DNA of 64,000 nt, from the NCBI RefSeq assembly GCF_000755285.1, contig NZ_BBMK01000003.1, positions 62,001-126,000 on the forward strand, written 5' to 3'. This document shows positions 38,406 to 49,400 of this stretch, one piece after another. The position numbers and the translations under genes are program-made. The first letter of the stretch is position 1, and each line of letters starts with the position of its first letter. The DNA is from Nonlabens ulvanivorans (GTDB lineage: Bacteria > Bacteroidota > Bacteroidia > Flavobacteriales > Flavobacteriaceae). The notes under the pieces are model-generated. The model worked only from the letters and a program-made list of their open reading frames with translations. It searched no databases and was not told where the DNA came from.

Positions 38406-39480
38406 ATTTATCATATCAGGTGGCGGCACAGGCGGTCATATATATCCAGCGATAGCTATTGCAAATGAATGCAAGCGTCGCTGGCCAGATTGCGAGATCC
38501 TATTTGTGGGCGCAAGCAATCGTATGGAAATGGAAAAAGTTCCTGCAGCTGGTTATGAAATAAAAGGTCTTTGGATTAGTGGTTTGCAACGCAAATTTAC
38601 CTTAGATAATTTTGCATTTCCATTAAAGGTCACAAAAAGTTTATGGGACGCTAGGCGCATTATCAATAAATTTAAACCAACAGCTGCAATTGGTACAGGA
38701 GGATATGCCAGTGGACCTTTACTACAAATGGCTAGTATGAAAGGTATTCCATCTTTAATACAAGAACAAAATTCCTATCCAGGAATTACAAATAAATTAC
38801 TATCTAAAAAAGTACAGAAAATTTGTGTTGCCAGTACAGGACTAGATCGATTCTTCCCTAAAGAAAAGATTGTTCTTACTGGTAATCCTGTACGTCAAGA
38901 TTTATTAGATATAGATTCAAAAAGAGAACAAGCTCTTCAACACTTTAACCTTGATGCTTCAAAGAAAACATTGTTGATTTTAGGAGGAAGTTTAGGAGCT
39001 CGCAGGATCAACCAACTCATTGATGCCCAGTTAGAAAATATTTCAAAAGATGTACAAGTCATCTGGCAGTGTGGTAAGTTTTATTATGACCAGTATAAGA
39101 ATAAAACAACTGCATCAGTACAGGTTCATGCTTTCATAAGTAAAATGGATCTAGCATACAGCGCTGCAGATTTTATAATCTCTAGAGCTGGTGCTGGAAC
39201 GATTTCAGAATTATGTATCGTAGGGAAGCCAGTAATTTTTATACCATCGCCTAATGTTTCAGAAGATCATCAGACTAAAAATGCCCTTGCTGTAGTAGAG
39301 AAAGGTGCTGGTTTGCTAGTTAAAGAAACAGATATTGATCAAAATTTTAATACTATATGGAAAGGTTTGATTACTGATGATGAGTTGCAAAACAATTTAT
39401 CATCTCAAATCAAGCAGCTTGCATTGCCTCATGCAACCATTGATATCGTTAATCAGTTAGAATCTATCATTAATGACTAG
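38392..39480 (+). CDS. murG: UDP-GlcNAc:lipid I transferase MurG
   Basis: 362 residues, GTG start inside the end of ftsW. Converts lipid I to lipid II at the inner face of the membrane. [40 protein letters not shown] and [12 protein letters not shown] are the nucleotide-sugar-binding motifs. Overlaps murC by 8 bp. Confidence 0.95.
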   Translation: MKPYKFIISGGGTGGHIYPAIAIANECKRRWPDCEILFVGASNRMEMEKVPAAGYEIKGLWISGLQRKFTLDNFAFPLKVTKSLWDARRIINKFKPTAAIGTGGYASGPLLQMASMKGIPSLIQEQNSYPGITNKLLSKKVQKICVASTGLDRFFPKEKIVLTGNPVRQDLLDIDSKREQALQHFNLDASKKTLLILGGSLGARRINQLIDAQLENISKDVQVIWQCGKFYYDQYKNKTTASVQVHAFISKMDLAYSAADFIISRAGAGTISELCIVGKPVIFIPSPNVSEDHQTKNALAVVEKGAGLLVKETDIDQNFNTIWKGLITDDELQNNLSSQIKQLALPHATIDIVNQLESIIND

Positions 39481-40840
39481 TCTACAACATATCACACATG
39501 TTTATTTCATCGGTATAGGTGGTATCGGGATGAGTGCACTTGCTCGTTATTTAAACGAACAAGGTAAAATAGTTGCTGGTTATGATAAGGTCATTACTTC
39601 ACTCACAAAGCAATTAGAGGAAGAAGGAATTGATATTCATTACAATGATGACTTCCATAGTATTCCGGCAGAATTTAAAAATCCTGAAACGGCACAAGTC
39701 ATATTTACGCCAGCCATCCCAGCCACGATGGATGAATTATTACGCTTTCGCGAAAGCGGAATACCTATCCTCAAACGTGCTCAGTTATTAGGTCAAATTT
39801 CTCAAACGATGACCTGTCTAGCTGTTGCTGGAACACATGGTAAAACAACGACTAGCGCGATTCTAGCGCATTTGCTTTATAAAAGTGATGTTAAGGTAAC
39901 GGCATTCTGTGGTGGTATTTTAGAAGAGTATAATACTAATTATTTATGTTCGGGCACCGATGTAATGGTTGTTGAGGCAGATGAGTTTGATAGGTCATTC
40001 ATGCAACTATCTCCAGATATTGCAGGTATAACTGCTATAGATGCAGATCATTTAGATATCTATGGAGACGCAGCCACCTTTGAAAAAACCTTTCATGACT
40101 TTGCTGCGTTATTAAAAGATAAGAAGCTTTTAGTAAATGAACAGGTTGCTATAGATGGTATAAAAGTAGGATTAACACATGGCAAGTATCAAGCGATTAA
40201 CATAGTAATTGCAGGCGGAGCTTATCATTTTGACTTACAAATTGAAGGAGATGTTAACAAAGGATTTTGTTTACAATTGCCAGGTAAGCATAATTTATCT
40301 AATGCACTTCTCGCCCTTGCTATGGCTATCGAGTATGGTGTGTCAATTGAAAAGTTAAAACTAGTCCTAGCAACTTTTAAAGGTGTGGAGCGCAGGTTTA
40401 CGTATAGAATAAATACAGAAGAAAGAGTGCTTATTGATGACTATGCACATCATCCTACAGAAATAAATGCCGTTTATCAAGCGGTAAGAGAGATGTATCC
40501 AGAAGAAAAAGTGTTAGCTATTTTCCAGCCACATTTATTCTCTCGCACAAAAGATTTTATGGATGATTTTGTAGCTAGTCTAGCTCAATTTGATAAAATA
40601 GCGTTGTTAGATATTTATCCGGCGAGAGAATTGCCTTTAGAAGGCATTACCTCTCAAGTGTTGTGTAGTAAGATTCAAAAATTAGATATAAAACCGACCG
40701 TTGTAACGGTATTAGAAAAAGATGATATAGCCGAGTTTATAGAAGAAATGAACACTCGTGTAGTGGTTATGATAGGTGCAGGAGACATAGGAATAGAGAT
40801 AAAAAAGCTGATAAATAAACCGTTAGATAATGAGCATTAA
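39473..40840 (+). CDS. murC: UDP-MurNAc:L-alanine ligase MurC
   Basis: 455 residues. [31 protein letters not shown] and [10 protein letters not shown] mark the family; it adds the first amino acid to UDP-MurNAc. Palindrome copy 10 at 39743 is read here in a third frame, giving RFRES in [10 protein letters not shown], a segment that is natural in MurC. Overlaps ftsQ by 11 bp. Confidence 0.95.
   Translation: MTSLQHITHVYFIGIGGIGMSALARYLNEQGKIVAGYDKVITSLTKQLEEEGIDIHYNDDFHSIPAEFKNPETAQVIFTPAIPATMDELLRFRESGIPILKRAQLLGQISQTMTCLAVAGTHGKTTTSAILAHLLYKSDVKVTAFCGGILEEYNTNYLCSGTDVMVVEADEFDRSFMQLSPDIAGITAIDADHLDIYGDAATFEKTFHDFAALLKDKKLLVNEQVAIDGIKVGLTHGKYQAINIVIAGGAYHFDLQIEGDVNKGFCLQLPGKHNLSNALLALAMAIEYGVSIEKLKLVLATFKGVERRFTYRINTEERVLIDDYAHHPTEINAVYQAVREMYPEEKVLAIFQPHLFSRTKDFMDDFVASLAQFDKIALLDIYPARELPLEGITSQVLCSKIQKLDIKPTVVTVLEKDDIAEFIEEMNTRVVVMIGAGDIGIEIKKLINKPLDNEH
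39743..39758. repeat. Iterated palindrome, copy 10 (inside murC)
   Basis: Exact copy read as RFRES. Confidence 0.95.
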
Positions 40841-41543
40841 AAGCATATTAAAATATGGTCTATGTATAGTGTTGATATTCAGCGCTTATGCTTTTGCGGG
40901 TAATCGATTTGAGAAAAGAACGATTAAAGATGTAACTATTTCTTTTACAGATAGTAAAGCATTATTCATCTCTGAAAAAAACGTTAATAAATTGTTGATA
41001 CAAAATATTGATAGTGTGGAATCTATAGCGTTAGAAAAATTAGATTTGAATGAAGGTGAATTGCGTTTAATTGATAACGCAATGATCAGAGGTGCAGAGG
41101 TTTCCGTTTCTTTAGAAGGTAAAGTTAATGTGCTTGTAGAGCAGCGCACGCCTATTGCAAGGTTAATGTTGTCATCTCAGGTGTATCTCGATGCAGATAA
41201 TAAAATAATGCCTTTATCACCAGAGCACACAGCATTTGTTCCGCTGGTGTATGGTTATAAAGAAGTATTTAATGAAAAGCTTTATGAACTGATCAATTTT
41301 ATAAATGAGGATCCGTTTTTAAAGCCTGCTATCACACAAATTTCTTTTGATAAAAAAGGAGAAGTTACTATGCAAATAAGAGCTCATGATCATGAAATCT
41401 TATTGGGTGAAATAGAAGATTTACAACACAAGGCGATGAACTATAAAGCGTTTATTGCAAAAATGAAAAAAGATAATCGCTTAAATCAAGTTAAAACGAT
41501 CGACTTGAGGTACAAAAATCAGGTCGTTAGTATTAAAAAGTAA
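40830..41543 (+). CDS. ftsQ: Cell division protein FtsQ
   Basis: 237 residues: one N-terminal membrane helix (YGLCIVLIFSAYAFAGN) and a periplasmic domain with a POTRA-like start (IKDVTISFTDSKALFISEKNV, in part) and FtsQ beta region. Position between murC and ftsA and the topology identify it, as sequence is poorly conserved. It bridges FtsL and other divisome proteins. The gap to ftsA is 4 bp. Confidence 0.85.
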   Translation: MSIKSILKYGLCIVLIFSAYAFAGNRFEKRTIKDVTISFTDSKALFISEKNVNKLLIQNIDSVESIALEKLDLNEGELRLIDNAMIRGAEVSVSLEGKVNVLVEQRTPIARLMLSSQVYLDADNKIMPLSPEHTAFVPLVYGYKEVFNEKLYELINFINEDPFLKPAITQISFDKKGEVTMQIRAHDHEILLGEIEDLQHKAMNYKAFIAKMKKDNRLNQVKTIDLRYKNQVVSIKK

Positions 41544-41547
41544 GGAA

Positions 41548-42879
41548 ATGGATTTACAAGAATATGCAGTAGGACTGGACATTGGGACCACAAAGATTGT
41601 GGCCATGATAGGTCGTAAGAATGAGTACGGCAAACTTGAAATTCTAGGTGTAGGAAGATCAAAAAGCCTTGGAGTACATAGAGGTGTTGTCAATAACATC
41701 ACACAGACCATACAGTCTATTCAACAAGCTGTTGATCAGGCAGAGGCTGTTAGTGGTATAAAAATAAAAGAAGTAACCGTAGGTATTGCAGGTCAACACA
41801 TACGCAGTTTGCAGCACAGTGATTATATCACCAGAGGTAATTCTGAAGAGGTTATTGATCAATCAGATATCGATACCTTATGTGGACAAGTACATAAACT
41901 GGTCATGTTGCCAGGTGAAGAAATTATACATGTTTTGCCACAAGAGTATAAAATCGATGGTCAGTCAGAGATTAAGGAACCTGTAGGAATGTATGGTGGT
42001 CGTCTAGAAGCAAATTTTCACGTGGTCGTTGGTCAGGTAGCTTCTATTAAAAATATCTATCGCTGTGTAAAGAGCGCAGATTTAGATCTTAAAAAAATCA
42101 CACTTGAACCACTAGCCAGTGCAGACGCTGTATTGAGTCAAGAAGAAAAAGAAGCTGGAGTTGCACTTATCGACATAGGTGGAGGAACGACAGATCTGGC
42201 CATTTTTAAGGATGGGATTATACGTCATACAGCAGTTATTCCTCAAGGAGGAAATATCATTACAGAAGACATTAAAGCAGGTTGTTCTATCATAGAAAAG
42301 CAAGCAGAATTGTTGAAGACAAAATTCGGTAGCGCATGGCCAGGAGAGAATAAGGAAAATGAAATTGTATCAATTCCTGGATTGCGTGGTCGTGAGCCTA
42401 AAGAGATCACACTTAAGAACTTGAGTAAAATCATCCATGCTCGAGTGATTGAGATTTTAGAAAACGTGTTTGTAGAAATTAAAAATTACGGACATGATGA
42501 TCCTAAAAAGCAACTTATTGCAGGTGTCGTACTTACCGGTGGTGGCAGCCAGTTAAAGCATATTAAGCAATTAGCAGAGTATGTTACCGGAATGCCTAGT
42601 CGTATTGGGTATCCTAATGAACACCTAGCTGGTGATAGCGATGCAGAAAGTACAAGTCCTGTTTTTGCAACTGCAGTAGGATTAGTAATGAAAGGATTAG
42701 AAGATGGTTACCTCAATTCAAAATTAGAAGAACAACCGGTAGAAGAAGTAGTAGAAGAACCAGTAGTAGAGGTTGATGAAATAGAGCAACCAGAACCAGA
42801 GGTTCAAGAAAGTAAAAAACGTGGGTTCTTTGAAAATTGGACCACAAAATTGAAAGATTTTCTAGATAATGCAGAGTAA
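41548..42879 (+). CDS. ftsA: Cell division protein FtsA
   Basis: 443-residue actin-like protein tethering FtsZ to the membrane. Phosphate loops GLDIGTTKIVAMIG and IDIGGGTTDLAIF, and the late VLTGGGSQLKHI adenosine motif. After a Glu/Val-rich linker the C-terminus KKRGFFENWTTKLKDFL is the expected amphipathic membrane-targeting helix. Confidence 0.95.
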   Translation: MDLQEYAVGLDIGTTKIVAMIGRKNEYGKLEILGVGRSKSLGVHRGVVNNITQTIQSIQQAVDQAEAVSGIKIKEVTVGIAGQHIRSLQHSDYITRGNSEEVIDQSDIDTLCGQVHKLVMLPGEEIIHVLPQEYKIDGQSEIKEPVGMYGGRLEANFHVVVGQVASIKNIYRCVKSADLDLKKITLEPLASADAVLSQEEKEAGVALIDIGGGTTDLAIFKDGIIRHTAVIPQGGNIITEDIKAGCSIIEKQAELLKTKFGSAWPGENKENEIVSIPGLRGREPKEITLKNLSKIIHARVIEILENVFVEIKNYGHDDPKKQLIAGVVLTGGGSQLKHIKQLAEYVTGMPSRIGYPNEHLAGDSDAESTSPVFATAVGLVMKGLEDGYLNSKLEEQPVEEVVEEPVVEVDEIEQPEPEVQESKKRGFFENWTTKLKDFLDNAE

Positions 42880-42945
42880 CTGTTCACTAGAAAAAAAGAT
42901 TAAGAAAAAGAATAAAGAGAGCTTAAACCATAAAGTAGCAGCGAT

Positions 42946-44949
42946 ATGAGTAATGAAGATTTTAACAGTATAGCGTTTGACTTACCTTTAAATAAGTCTA
43001 ATGTGATTAAAGTAATAGGTGTCGGTGGTGGCGGTAGTAATGCCATTAAACACATGTTCCAGCAAGGGATAAAAGGAGTTGATTTTGTAATCTGTAATAC
43101 TGATTCACAAGCACTAGATAATAGTCCAGTGCCTAATAAAATACAATTAGGTGTGACCTTAACAGAAGGTCTTGGAGCTGGAGCAAATCCCGAAGTAGGT
43201 GAACGCGCTGCGCAAGAAAGCATTGAAGAATTGCGTGGTATGTTAGATACCAATACTAAAATGGTATTTATCACTGCTGGTATGGGTGGTGGAACAGGAA
43301 CTGGTGCTGCGCCAGTGATTGCTCAAGTATCACGCGAGATGGGTATTCTTACCGTAGGAATCGTGACCACGCCATTTAATTTTGAAGGTAAAGTACGTAA
43401 TGAACAAGCACAACTGGGAATTGAAAAATTCCGTTCTCAGGTGGACTCCTTAATAATTATTAATAATAATAAGCTTAGAGAAGTTTATGGAAACTTAGGT
43501 TTTAAAGCAGGTTTCTCAAAAGCAGATGAGGTGCTTGCTACTGCCTCACGTGGTATTGCAGAGGTTATAACGCATCACTACACGCAAAACATTGACTTGC
43601 GTGATGCAAAAACCGTGCTTTCTAATTCTGGAACTGCCATCATGGGAAGTGCTCAGTCCACTGGTGCAAACCGTGCACAAGAAGGAATTATTAAAGCACT
43701 AGACTCACCACTTTTAAATGATAATAAGATTACAGGAGCAAAGAATGTATTGCTACTTATTGTTTCTGGATCTGAAGAAATTACCATTGATGAAATAGGA
43801 GAAATTAATGATTTAATCCAGACAGAAGCTGGTGGTGGTGCAAATATCATCATGGGTGTAGGAGAAGATGAATCTTTGGGAGACGCTATATCTGTGACAG
43901 TAATCGCTACGGGATTTAATAAAGAGCAGCAAAATGACATCTCAAATACTGAGGCAAAACGTATCATCCATACTCTAGAAGATGAGCAGCGCGCTAGTGC
44001 CGTTTTACAAGAGAAAACGACAGATGCAGCTCCAGGAAAAGTGATTATGGACCTAGATGATAATGTTGAAGATACAGGAGATATAGATAACGCTTTCGCG
44101 AAAGCGGAATCAACACAACCTGTTGTTGTACCACAATCAGTAGAGCCTGTAAAAATCATTCATACACTAGGAGAAGAAGAGCCTGAGCCAATAATGCCAG
44201 CGGTTAAAGAAGAGAATACTTTAATACCAACTACTGAATTTATTTCAAATTTAAACGTGGTCTATGAAGAAGTGCTGGATAAGGTAAAGCCTACAGAATT
44301 TGTAATAACAGAATTACAACCAGAGGTGCTTCATCTTGAAGAGGATATTGAAGAAGAAAAAGACCAATTCTTTTTAGACTTTGACATGCCTGTCTCTAAT
44401 AATGAAACTGTAGAGCCTGAAAAGCCTATCGTGCATAATCTAGAAGATATAGAGGTTAATGACCCTATAAATGTAATTCCAGTTACTGAAGTGTCTGCAA
44501 ATGGAATCACTAAGTATTCATTAGATGATTACATGGAGATTGAAGAAACCATGAATCAGGCAAAACCAGTAAGTAAGCAACCTAATCAAGTTGCAGAAGA
44601 GGAAATACAAATCATAACTAAAACTGTTCCTACAGAGCCTTTAAATAGCACTATAGTTAAAGACACAACAGTTGATGATGTAGATCTTACAGATTTACCT
44701 ATCAATGAAATGTTAGTGCTTAGAGCTGAAGAACGTAAGCGTAAAATGCATGCTTATAACTTCAAGTTTAAGAATTCACATAGACTTGAAGAAATAGAAA
44801 AAAAGCCTGCCTTTGAGCGACATGGAGTACAACTAGATGAATTGCCTAGTGAGGCTGATCGCTCTAGAACTACCCTTTCTACAGATGAAAATGATGATAT
44901 ACAGTTGAGAACAAATAACAACTCATTTTTACATGATAATGTAGATTAA
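42946..44949 (+). CDS. ftsZ: Cell division GTPase FtsZ with long C-terminal tail
   Basis: 667-residue tubulin homologue that forms the Z ring. The GTPase core (to about residue 325) has [13 protein letters not shown], the tubulin signature [11 protein letters not shown] and NxDxxD region. The remaining ~340 residues are an acidic low-complexity linker and a charged end, far longer than in E. coli (383 residues in total) but not rare in flavobacteria. AFAKA from palindrome copy 11 lies in the linker ([11 protein letters not shown]). A strong terminator follows, ending the dcw cluster. Confidence 0.96.
   Translation: MSNEDFNSIAFDLPLNKSNVIKVIGVGGGGSNAIKHMFQQGIKGVDFVICNTDSQALDNSPVPNKIQLGVTLTEGLGAGANPEVGERAAQESIEELRGMLDTNTKMVFITAGMGGGTGTGAAPVIAQVSREMGILTVGIVTTPFNFEGKVRNEQAQLGIEKFRSQVDSLIIINNNKLREVYGNLGFKAGFSKADEVLATASRGIAEVITHHYTQNIDLRDAKTVLSNSGTAIMGSAQSTGANRAQEGIIKALDSPLLNDNKITGAKNVLLLIVSGSEEITIDEIGEINDLIQTEAGGGANIIMGVGEDESLGDAISVTVIATGFNKEQQNDISNTEAKRIIHTLEDEQRASAVLQEKTTDAAPGKVIMDLDDNVEDTGDIDNAFAKAESTQPVVVPQSVEPVKIIHTLGEEEPEPIMPAVKEENTLIPTTEFISNLNVVYEEVLDKVKPTEFVITELQPEVLHLEEDIEEEKDQFFLDFDMPVSNNETVEPEKPIVHNLEDIEVNDPINVIPVTEVSANGITKYSLDDYMEIEETMNQAKPVSKQPNQVAEEEIQIITKTVPTEPLNSTIVKDTTVDDVDLTDLPINEMLVLRAEERKRKMHAYNFKFKNSHRLEEIEKKPAFERHGVQLDELPSEADRSRTTLSTDENDDIQLRTNNNSFLHDNVD
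44091..44106. repeat. Iterated palindrome, copy 11 (inside ftsZ linker)
   Basis: Exact copy; AFAKA in the disordered C-terminal linker. Confidence 0.95.
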
Positions 44950-44974
44950 GAATTGCTTTCCCTAAAAGCGATAG

Positions 44975-45006
44975 GCCCGAATTCTTTAAATAGAATTCGG
45001 GCTCTT
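44975..45006 (+). terminator. Terminator of the dcw cluster
   Basis: 11-bp stem GCCCGAATTCT / AGAATTCGGGC then TCTTTT, 25 bp after the ftsZ stop. Confidence 0.85.
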
Positions 45007-45085
45007 TTATGAGTTGTTTTGAAATAGAGTTTGTTGTGTAAGGTCATTATAAGCCTTATTTTTATAGTCTTAAAGAATACATATT

Positions 45086-45532
45086 ATGAGTTTAGAAAAA
45101 GATATCATGACCGCTATGAAAGAGGCCATGAAAGCAAAAGATCAAACGGCTCTCGCAGCATTGCGTGCGGTAAAAAGTGAAATTTTACTTGCAAAAACAT
45201 CTGGTGATAGCAGCGACTTATCTGAAGAGGATGAAATTAAATTAGTTCAAAAGTTAGTCAAGCAACGTAAGGACAGTGCACGTATTTTTTCTGAACAAAA
45301 TAGAGAAGATCTTTCAGAGCCAGAACTAGCACAGGCAGCTGTTTTAGAACAGTTTTTACCAGAGCAGTTAAGTGAGGAAGAGATTGCAAAAGTGGTAGCA
45401 GATATTGTTGCTCAAACAGGTGCAGCAGGAATGAAAGATATGGGTAAAGTAATGGGTATGGCAAATCAGAAATTAGCTGGTAAGGCAGATGGTAGAACTA
45501 TTAGCACGATAGTAAAAGATCAGTTAACATAG
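45086..45532 (+). CDS. yqeY: GatB/YqeY domain protein
   Basis: 148 residues, the size of YqeY. The helical YqeY domain related to the C-terminal tail of GatB is seen in ALAALRAVKSEILLAK, LVQKLVKQRKDSARIF, VLEQFLPEQLSEEEI and the terminal GRTISTIVKDQL. A tRNA-related amidotransferase accessory role is inferred for the family. Located between ftsZ and tRNA-Arg. Confidence 0.93.
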   Translation: MSLEKDIMTAMKEAMKAKDQTALAALRAVKSEILLAKTSGDSSDLSEEDEIKLVQKLVKQRKDSARIFSEQNREDLSEPELAQAAVLEQFLPEQLSEEEIAKVVADIVAQTGAAGMKDMGKVMGMANQKLAGKADGRTISTIVKDQLT

Positions 45533-45541
45533 ATTTTAAAG

Positions 45542-45615
45542 GGCCACGTAGCTCAGCTGAATAGAGCACTGGATTTCGGCTCCAGCGGTCACAGGTTTGA
45601 ATCCTGTCGTGGTCA
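45542..45615 (+). tRNA. tRNA-Arg (anticodon TCG)
   Basis: 74 nt folding into a full cloverleaf: acceptor 45542-45548/45608-45614, D stem GCTC/GAGC, anticodon stem CTGGA/TCCAG with loop TTTCGGC (anticodon TCG at 45576-45578), T stem ACAGG/CCTGT. CCA is not encoded. D-loop reads G18-A19 and T-loop position 56 is T, so the usual G19-C56 tertiary pair becomes A-U. Confidence 0.97.
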
Positions 45616-45627
45616 CGAATAAATAGG

Positions 45628-45677
45628 AAAAGGTCAAAAGGAATCGAGTTTACTCAAAATTTCTTTTGACCTTTTTT
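45628..45677 (+). terminator. Terminator after tRNA-Arg
   Basis: 13-bp stem AAAAGGTCAAAAG / CTTTTGACCTTTT ending in a T-run. Confidence 0.85.
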
Positions 45678-45943
45678 ATATAAAGCTCAGTATTTTTAAT
45701 TTTGAAGTAAGTAATTATTACAAGGTATGGAATGTAAGTAGGATACCATTTTTTATTGTAATCTTTATATTTAGATATGGGTCAATATGTTATTATACAA
45801 AATTAGTTCGACTGAGATGATGTGCAGGATTACAATACTGTAATTAAGTAATGATTTTAGTCTGTAAAATTTGATCTAGTAAGTCAATACGTTATCTAAA
45901 TTAAATACATGTCCATAAATTAAATTTATACCTATGGTTATAA
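45678..45943. other. AT-rich intergenic region, nothing recognised
   Basis: 266 bp between the tRNA terminator and the His-rich gene. No open frame, hairpin or exact promoter element that I can support; it should hold the promoter of the metal-efflux operon. Confidence 0.5.
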
Positions 45944-46393
45944 ATGTTACACAACCATATAATTAAATTTTATACATTTACCATTGTGAGTAAATTAATT
46001 AGCATATCTATATCTATTATTATCCTGATGCAAAGCTTTGGGATACATGTTAGTGATATCTCACAAATTGATGAATTTGTAGAGCATGCTCAATATCATA
46101 ATGAGCAGTATGGTGATAATATTGTTGTCTTTATAGCAAAACACTACGGAGAATTAAAAGCAGAACATTCCAAAGATCATCAAGAAGAAAAGGATGAGCA
46201 TGAAGAATTACCCTTTCAACATCAATCTCATATAACTTCAATCCCAGCTTTTGTGGTTAATTCTCAAAAGGCAGAATTAAAATTATTAGAACCACTAGAG
46301 TTTAAAAAACATAACTTCTTTTATCAGGCACCTTCATCATCATTACATTGTGATGGATTGCTCCAGCCGCCTAAGTTTCATAAATATCTGTAA
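45944..46393 (+). CDS. His-rich secreted protein preceding metal efflux pump
   Basis: 149 residues: N-terminal signal/anchor helix (LISISISIIILMQSFGIHV), then a polar part with many His and acidic residues (HSKDHQEEKDEHEELPFQHQSH, shown in part) and a conserved-looking end LLQPPKFHKYL. The His cluster suggests divalent metal binding in the periplasm. It lies 66 bp before the CzcA-type pump and is probably its first operon gene and metal chaperone or sensor. Confidence 0.65.
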   Translation: MLHNHIIKFYTFTIVSKLISISISIIILMQSFGIHVSDISQIDEFVEHAQYHNEQYGDNIVVFIAKHYGELKAEHSKDHQEEKDEHEELPFQHQSHITSIPAFVVNSQKAELKLLEPLEFKKHNFFYQAPSSSLHCDGLLQPPKFHKYL

Positions 46394-46459
46394 TTAATCT
46401 TTTAAATTCTCTTGTACAACTGTGTCATAGAGGATAGTAACATTTATTATTTATGAAAA

Positions 46460-49400
46460 ATGCTATCATATATTATCAATTTCAGCATTAAGAATAAGCT
46501 CATTATTCTTCTATTTACTGTATTCATTATTGGATTCGGTTTATATTCTCTTACTCAAATTCCTATAGGTGCCGTACCAGATGTTACCAATAATCAGGTA
46601 CAGGTTATTACAACATCCCGCAACCTATCTACACAAGATATGGAGCAATTCATTACATATCCTGTAGAATTAGAAATGGCAAATTTACCTGGTGTACAGG
46701 AAATTCGCTCGGTTTCAAAATTTGGATTATCCGTGGTTACAATTGTCTTTGATGATGAAATGGGAACCTATCTTCCTAGACAGCTTATTGCCGAGAAGAT
46801 AAAATCTGCAACAGAGAAAATTCCAGAAGGTTTTGGAACACCTGAAATGGGACCTATTACCACAGGACTAGGAGAGATATATCAATATATACTTGATGTA
46901 GAGCCAGGTTATAAAGATCAGTATACTGCACAAGACTTGCGTACCATACAGGATTGGATAGTAAAAAGGCAACTATCTGGTATACCTGGCGTGGTAGAGG
47001 TCAATACTTGGGGGGTGGATTTTTAAAGCAATATGAAGTTGCTATTAATACAGAAAAATTAAACGCGATGGATATCACGTCGCAAGAAGTATTTACAGCC
47101 TTAGAAATGAACAATAGTATTTCTGGCGGTAGTTATATAGAAAAAGTAAATCAGGCCTTTTTTATTAGAGGAGAAGGATTAATATCCTCCATAGATGACA
47201 TTAATAATATAGTCGTTAAGAACAGTGACAATTTCCCCATCTACATAAAAGATGTAGCGACTGTAGATTATGGAAGTGCACCACGTTTTGGTGCAATTAC
47301 AGGTAATGGTGAAGGCGAGAAAGTTCTAGGACAGGTCATGATGCTTAAAGATGCAAACTCTAAAAAAGTCATCGATGCTGTTAAAGAACGAGTAGAGTTA
47401 ATATCTAAGTCATTGCCTGAAGGTGTTTATATAAACGCTTTCCTTGATCGCAGTGAATTAATCGCTAAGACTACATTTACCGTTTCAGAGAATTTAATAT
47501 TAGGATGTTTAATCGTCATTTTTATAGTTGTTTTATTACTAGGTAGCTGGCGATCAGGCCTTGTAGTAGCATCGGTAATACCGCTATGTTTATTATTTGC
47601 CTTATCCCTTATGTATATTTTTGGGGTGGACGCAAACCTTATGAGTTTAGGCGCAATTGACTTTGGTATTATCATCGACGGAGCAGTGATTATTGTAGAA
47701 TTTATTGCTTTTGAGATCACCAGAAAGAAAGATGAGATTCTCGCTTTCGCGAAAGCGAACCAACAAAACATTAAAGATAAAATAACCATTAATGGTGCAT
47801 CAAAAATGATGAATTCGGCAGTGTTTGGGCAGCTCATTATCCTAATTGTTTTTATACCTATCCTTTCCTTATCTGGTGTAGAAGGGAAGATGTTTAAGCC
47901 CATGGCACTGACCTTTAGTTTTGCATTGATAGGCGCGATGATTTTGTGTTTTACATATGTGCCAGTAGTGGCGTCTATCTTTCTGAAACCATCCACAGTA
48001 TCAGATAAAAATATATCTGTGCGATTAATGAAGTGGTTGCATAAAATTTATGAACCTGTTATTGAATGGGCATTAGTAAGTAAACGCGTCGTTCTATCTA
48101 TTGCAGTTCTATTACTATCCTTATCGATTTATTTATATGCGACCATGGGTGGAGAATTTGTACCTACACTCGATGAAGGAGATTTTGTCATACAACCGGT
48201 ACTCAAAACAGGAACTTCATTAAGTAATACGGTAGCAATTACAACACAAATAGAATCTATTTTACTAGATCAGTTCCCTGAGGTGAAACAAGTGGTAACT
48301 CGCATAGGTGCTGCAGAGGTTCCTACAGATCCTATGTCTATGGAAGAAAGCGATGTTATTATAGTTTTAGAGCCTAAAAGTGAATGGAAATCTGCAACTA
48401 CAAAAGATGAACTAGCAGACAAATTTAAAGAGGCGCTAGCATTATTCCTGGAATGGAAGTAGAATTTACGCAGCCTATCGAGATGCGCTTCAATGAGTTA
48501 ATCACTGGTGTAAGAGCAGATATTGCGATTAAAATATTTGGTGATGATCTAGATATATTAACTAAAAAAGGTAATGAAATAGGAGCCTTGATAGAAAACG
48601 TTCCTGGAGCTGCAGACGTGTCTGTAGAGAAGATAGCTGGATTGCCTGAAATGAATGTAAAATTCAACAGATTAAAAATAGCTCGATATGGTCTTAATAT
48701 TCAAGAAGTAAATGACATGATTGCAATGGGATTTGCCGGCCGTCAGGCTGGTAGCGTTTTTGAAGGTGAGAAACGATTTGATTTAGTCCTCAGGCTAGAT
48801 AAAAAAAATAGACAGGATATTGAAGATTTAAAAAATCTTTATATCGATGTGCCCAATGGTGGCAAGATTCCTTTAAGTGAACTTGCTGAAATTAACTATC
48901 AAAAAGGAGCTGCAAAAATTTCAAGAGATGATACCAGACGTCGAATTGTAGTAGGTGTCAATGTCCGTAACCGTGATTTACAATCTGTAGTTGATGATAT
49001 TCAAAAACTAATTGATGAGAATATAGAATTGCCTGTAGGTTATAATATCACATATGGTGGGCAGTTTGAAAATTTACAAAGCGCAAAGTCCAGACTACTG
49101 GTTGCAGTGCCTATTGCCTTAATTTTAATTTTTATACTACTCTATTTTGCCTTTAAATCTGTTAAAGAGGCGTTGATTATTTACTCTGCCATACCACTAG
49201 CCGCAGTAGGTGGCGTGTTTTTATTGTGGATAAGAGATTTGCCTTTTAGTATATCTGCTGGAGTAGGTTTTATAGCATTGTTTGGTATTGCAGTGTTAAA
49301 TGGGATCGTTTTAATAGAACATTTTAAAGAGTTGAAAAAAGAAGGTCAATTTAATAATATTAATGATCTTATAAAGCAGGGAACTAAAGATAGGTTACGT

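Noticed and set aside
43653-44159. Minus-strand open frame of 168 codons within ftsZ
   Set aside because: Ser-rich shadow of the FtsZ coding sequence; no start context, no homology features.
45616-45943. tRNA-associated integrated element after tRNA-Arg
   Set aside because: No integrase, no repeat of the tRNA end, and the following genes are a metal efflux operon of ordinary composition.
46980-47040. Split CzcA as separate subunits
   Set aside because: The segments join perfectly once a G-run is shortened; no start signals at the breaks.
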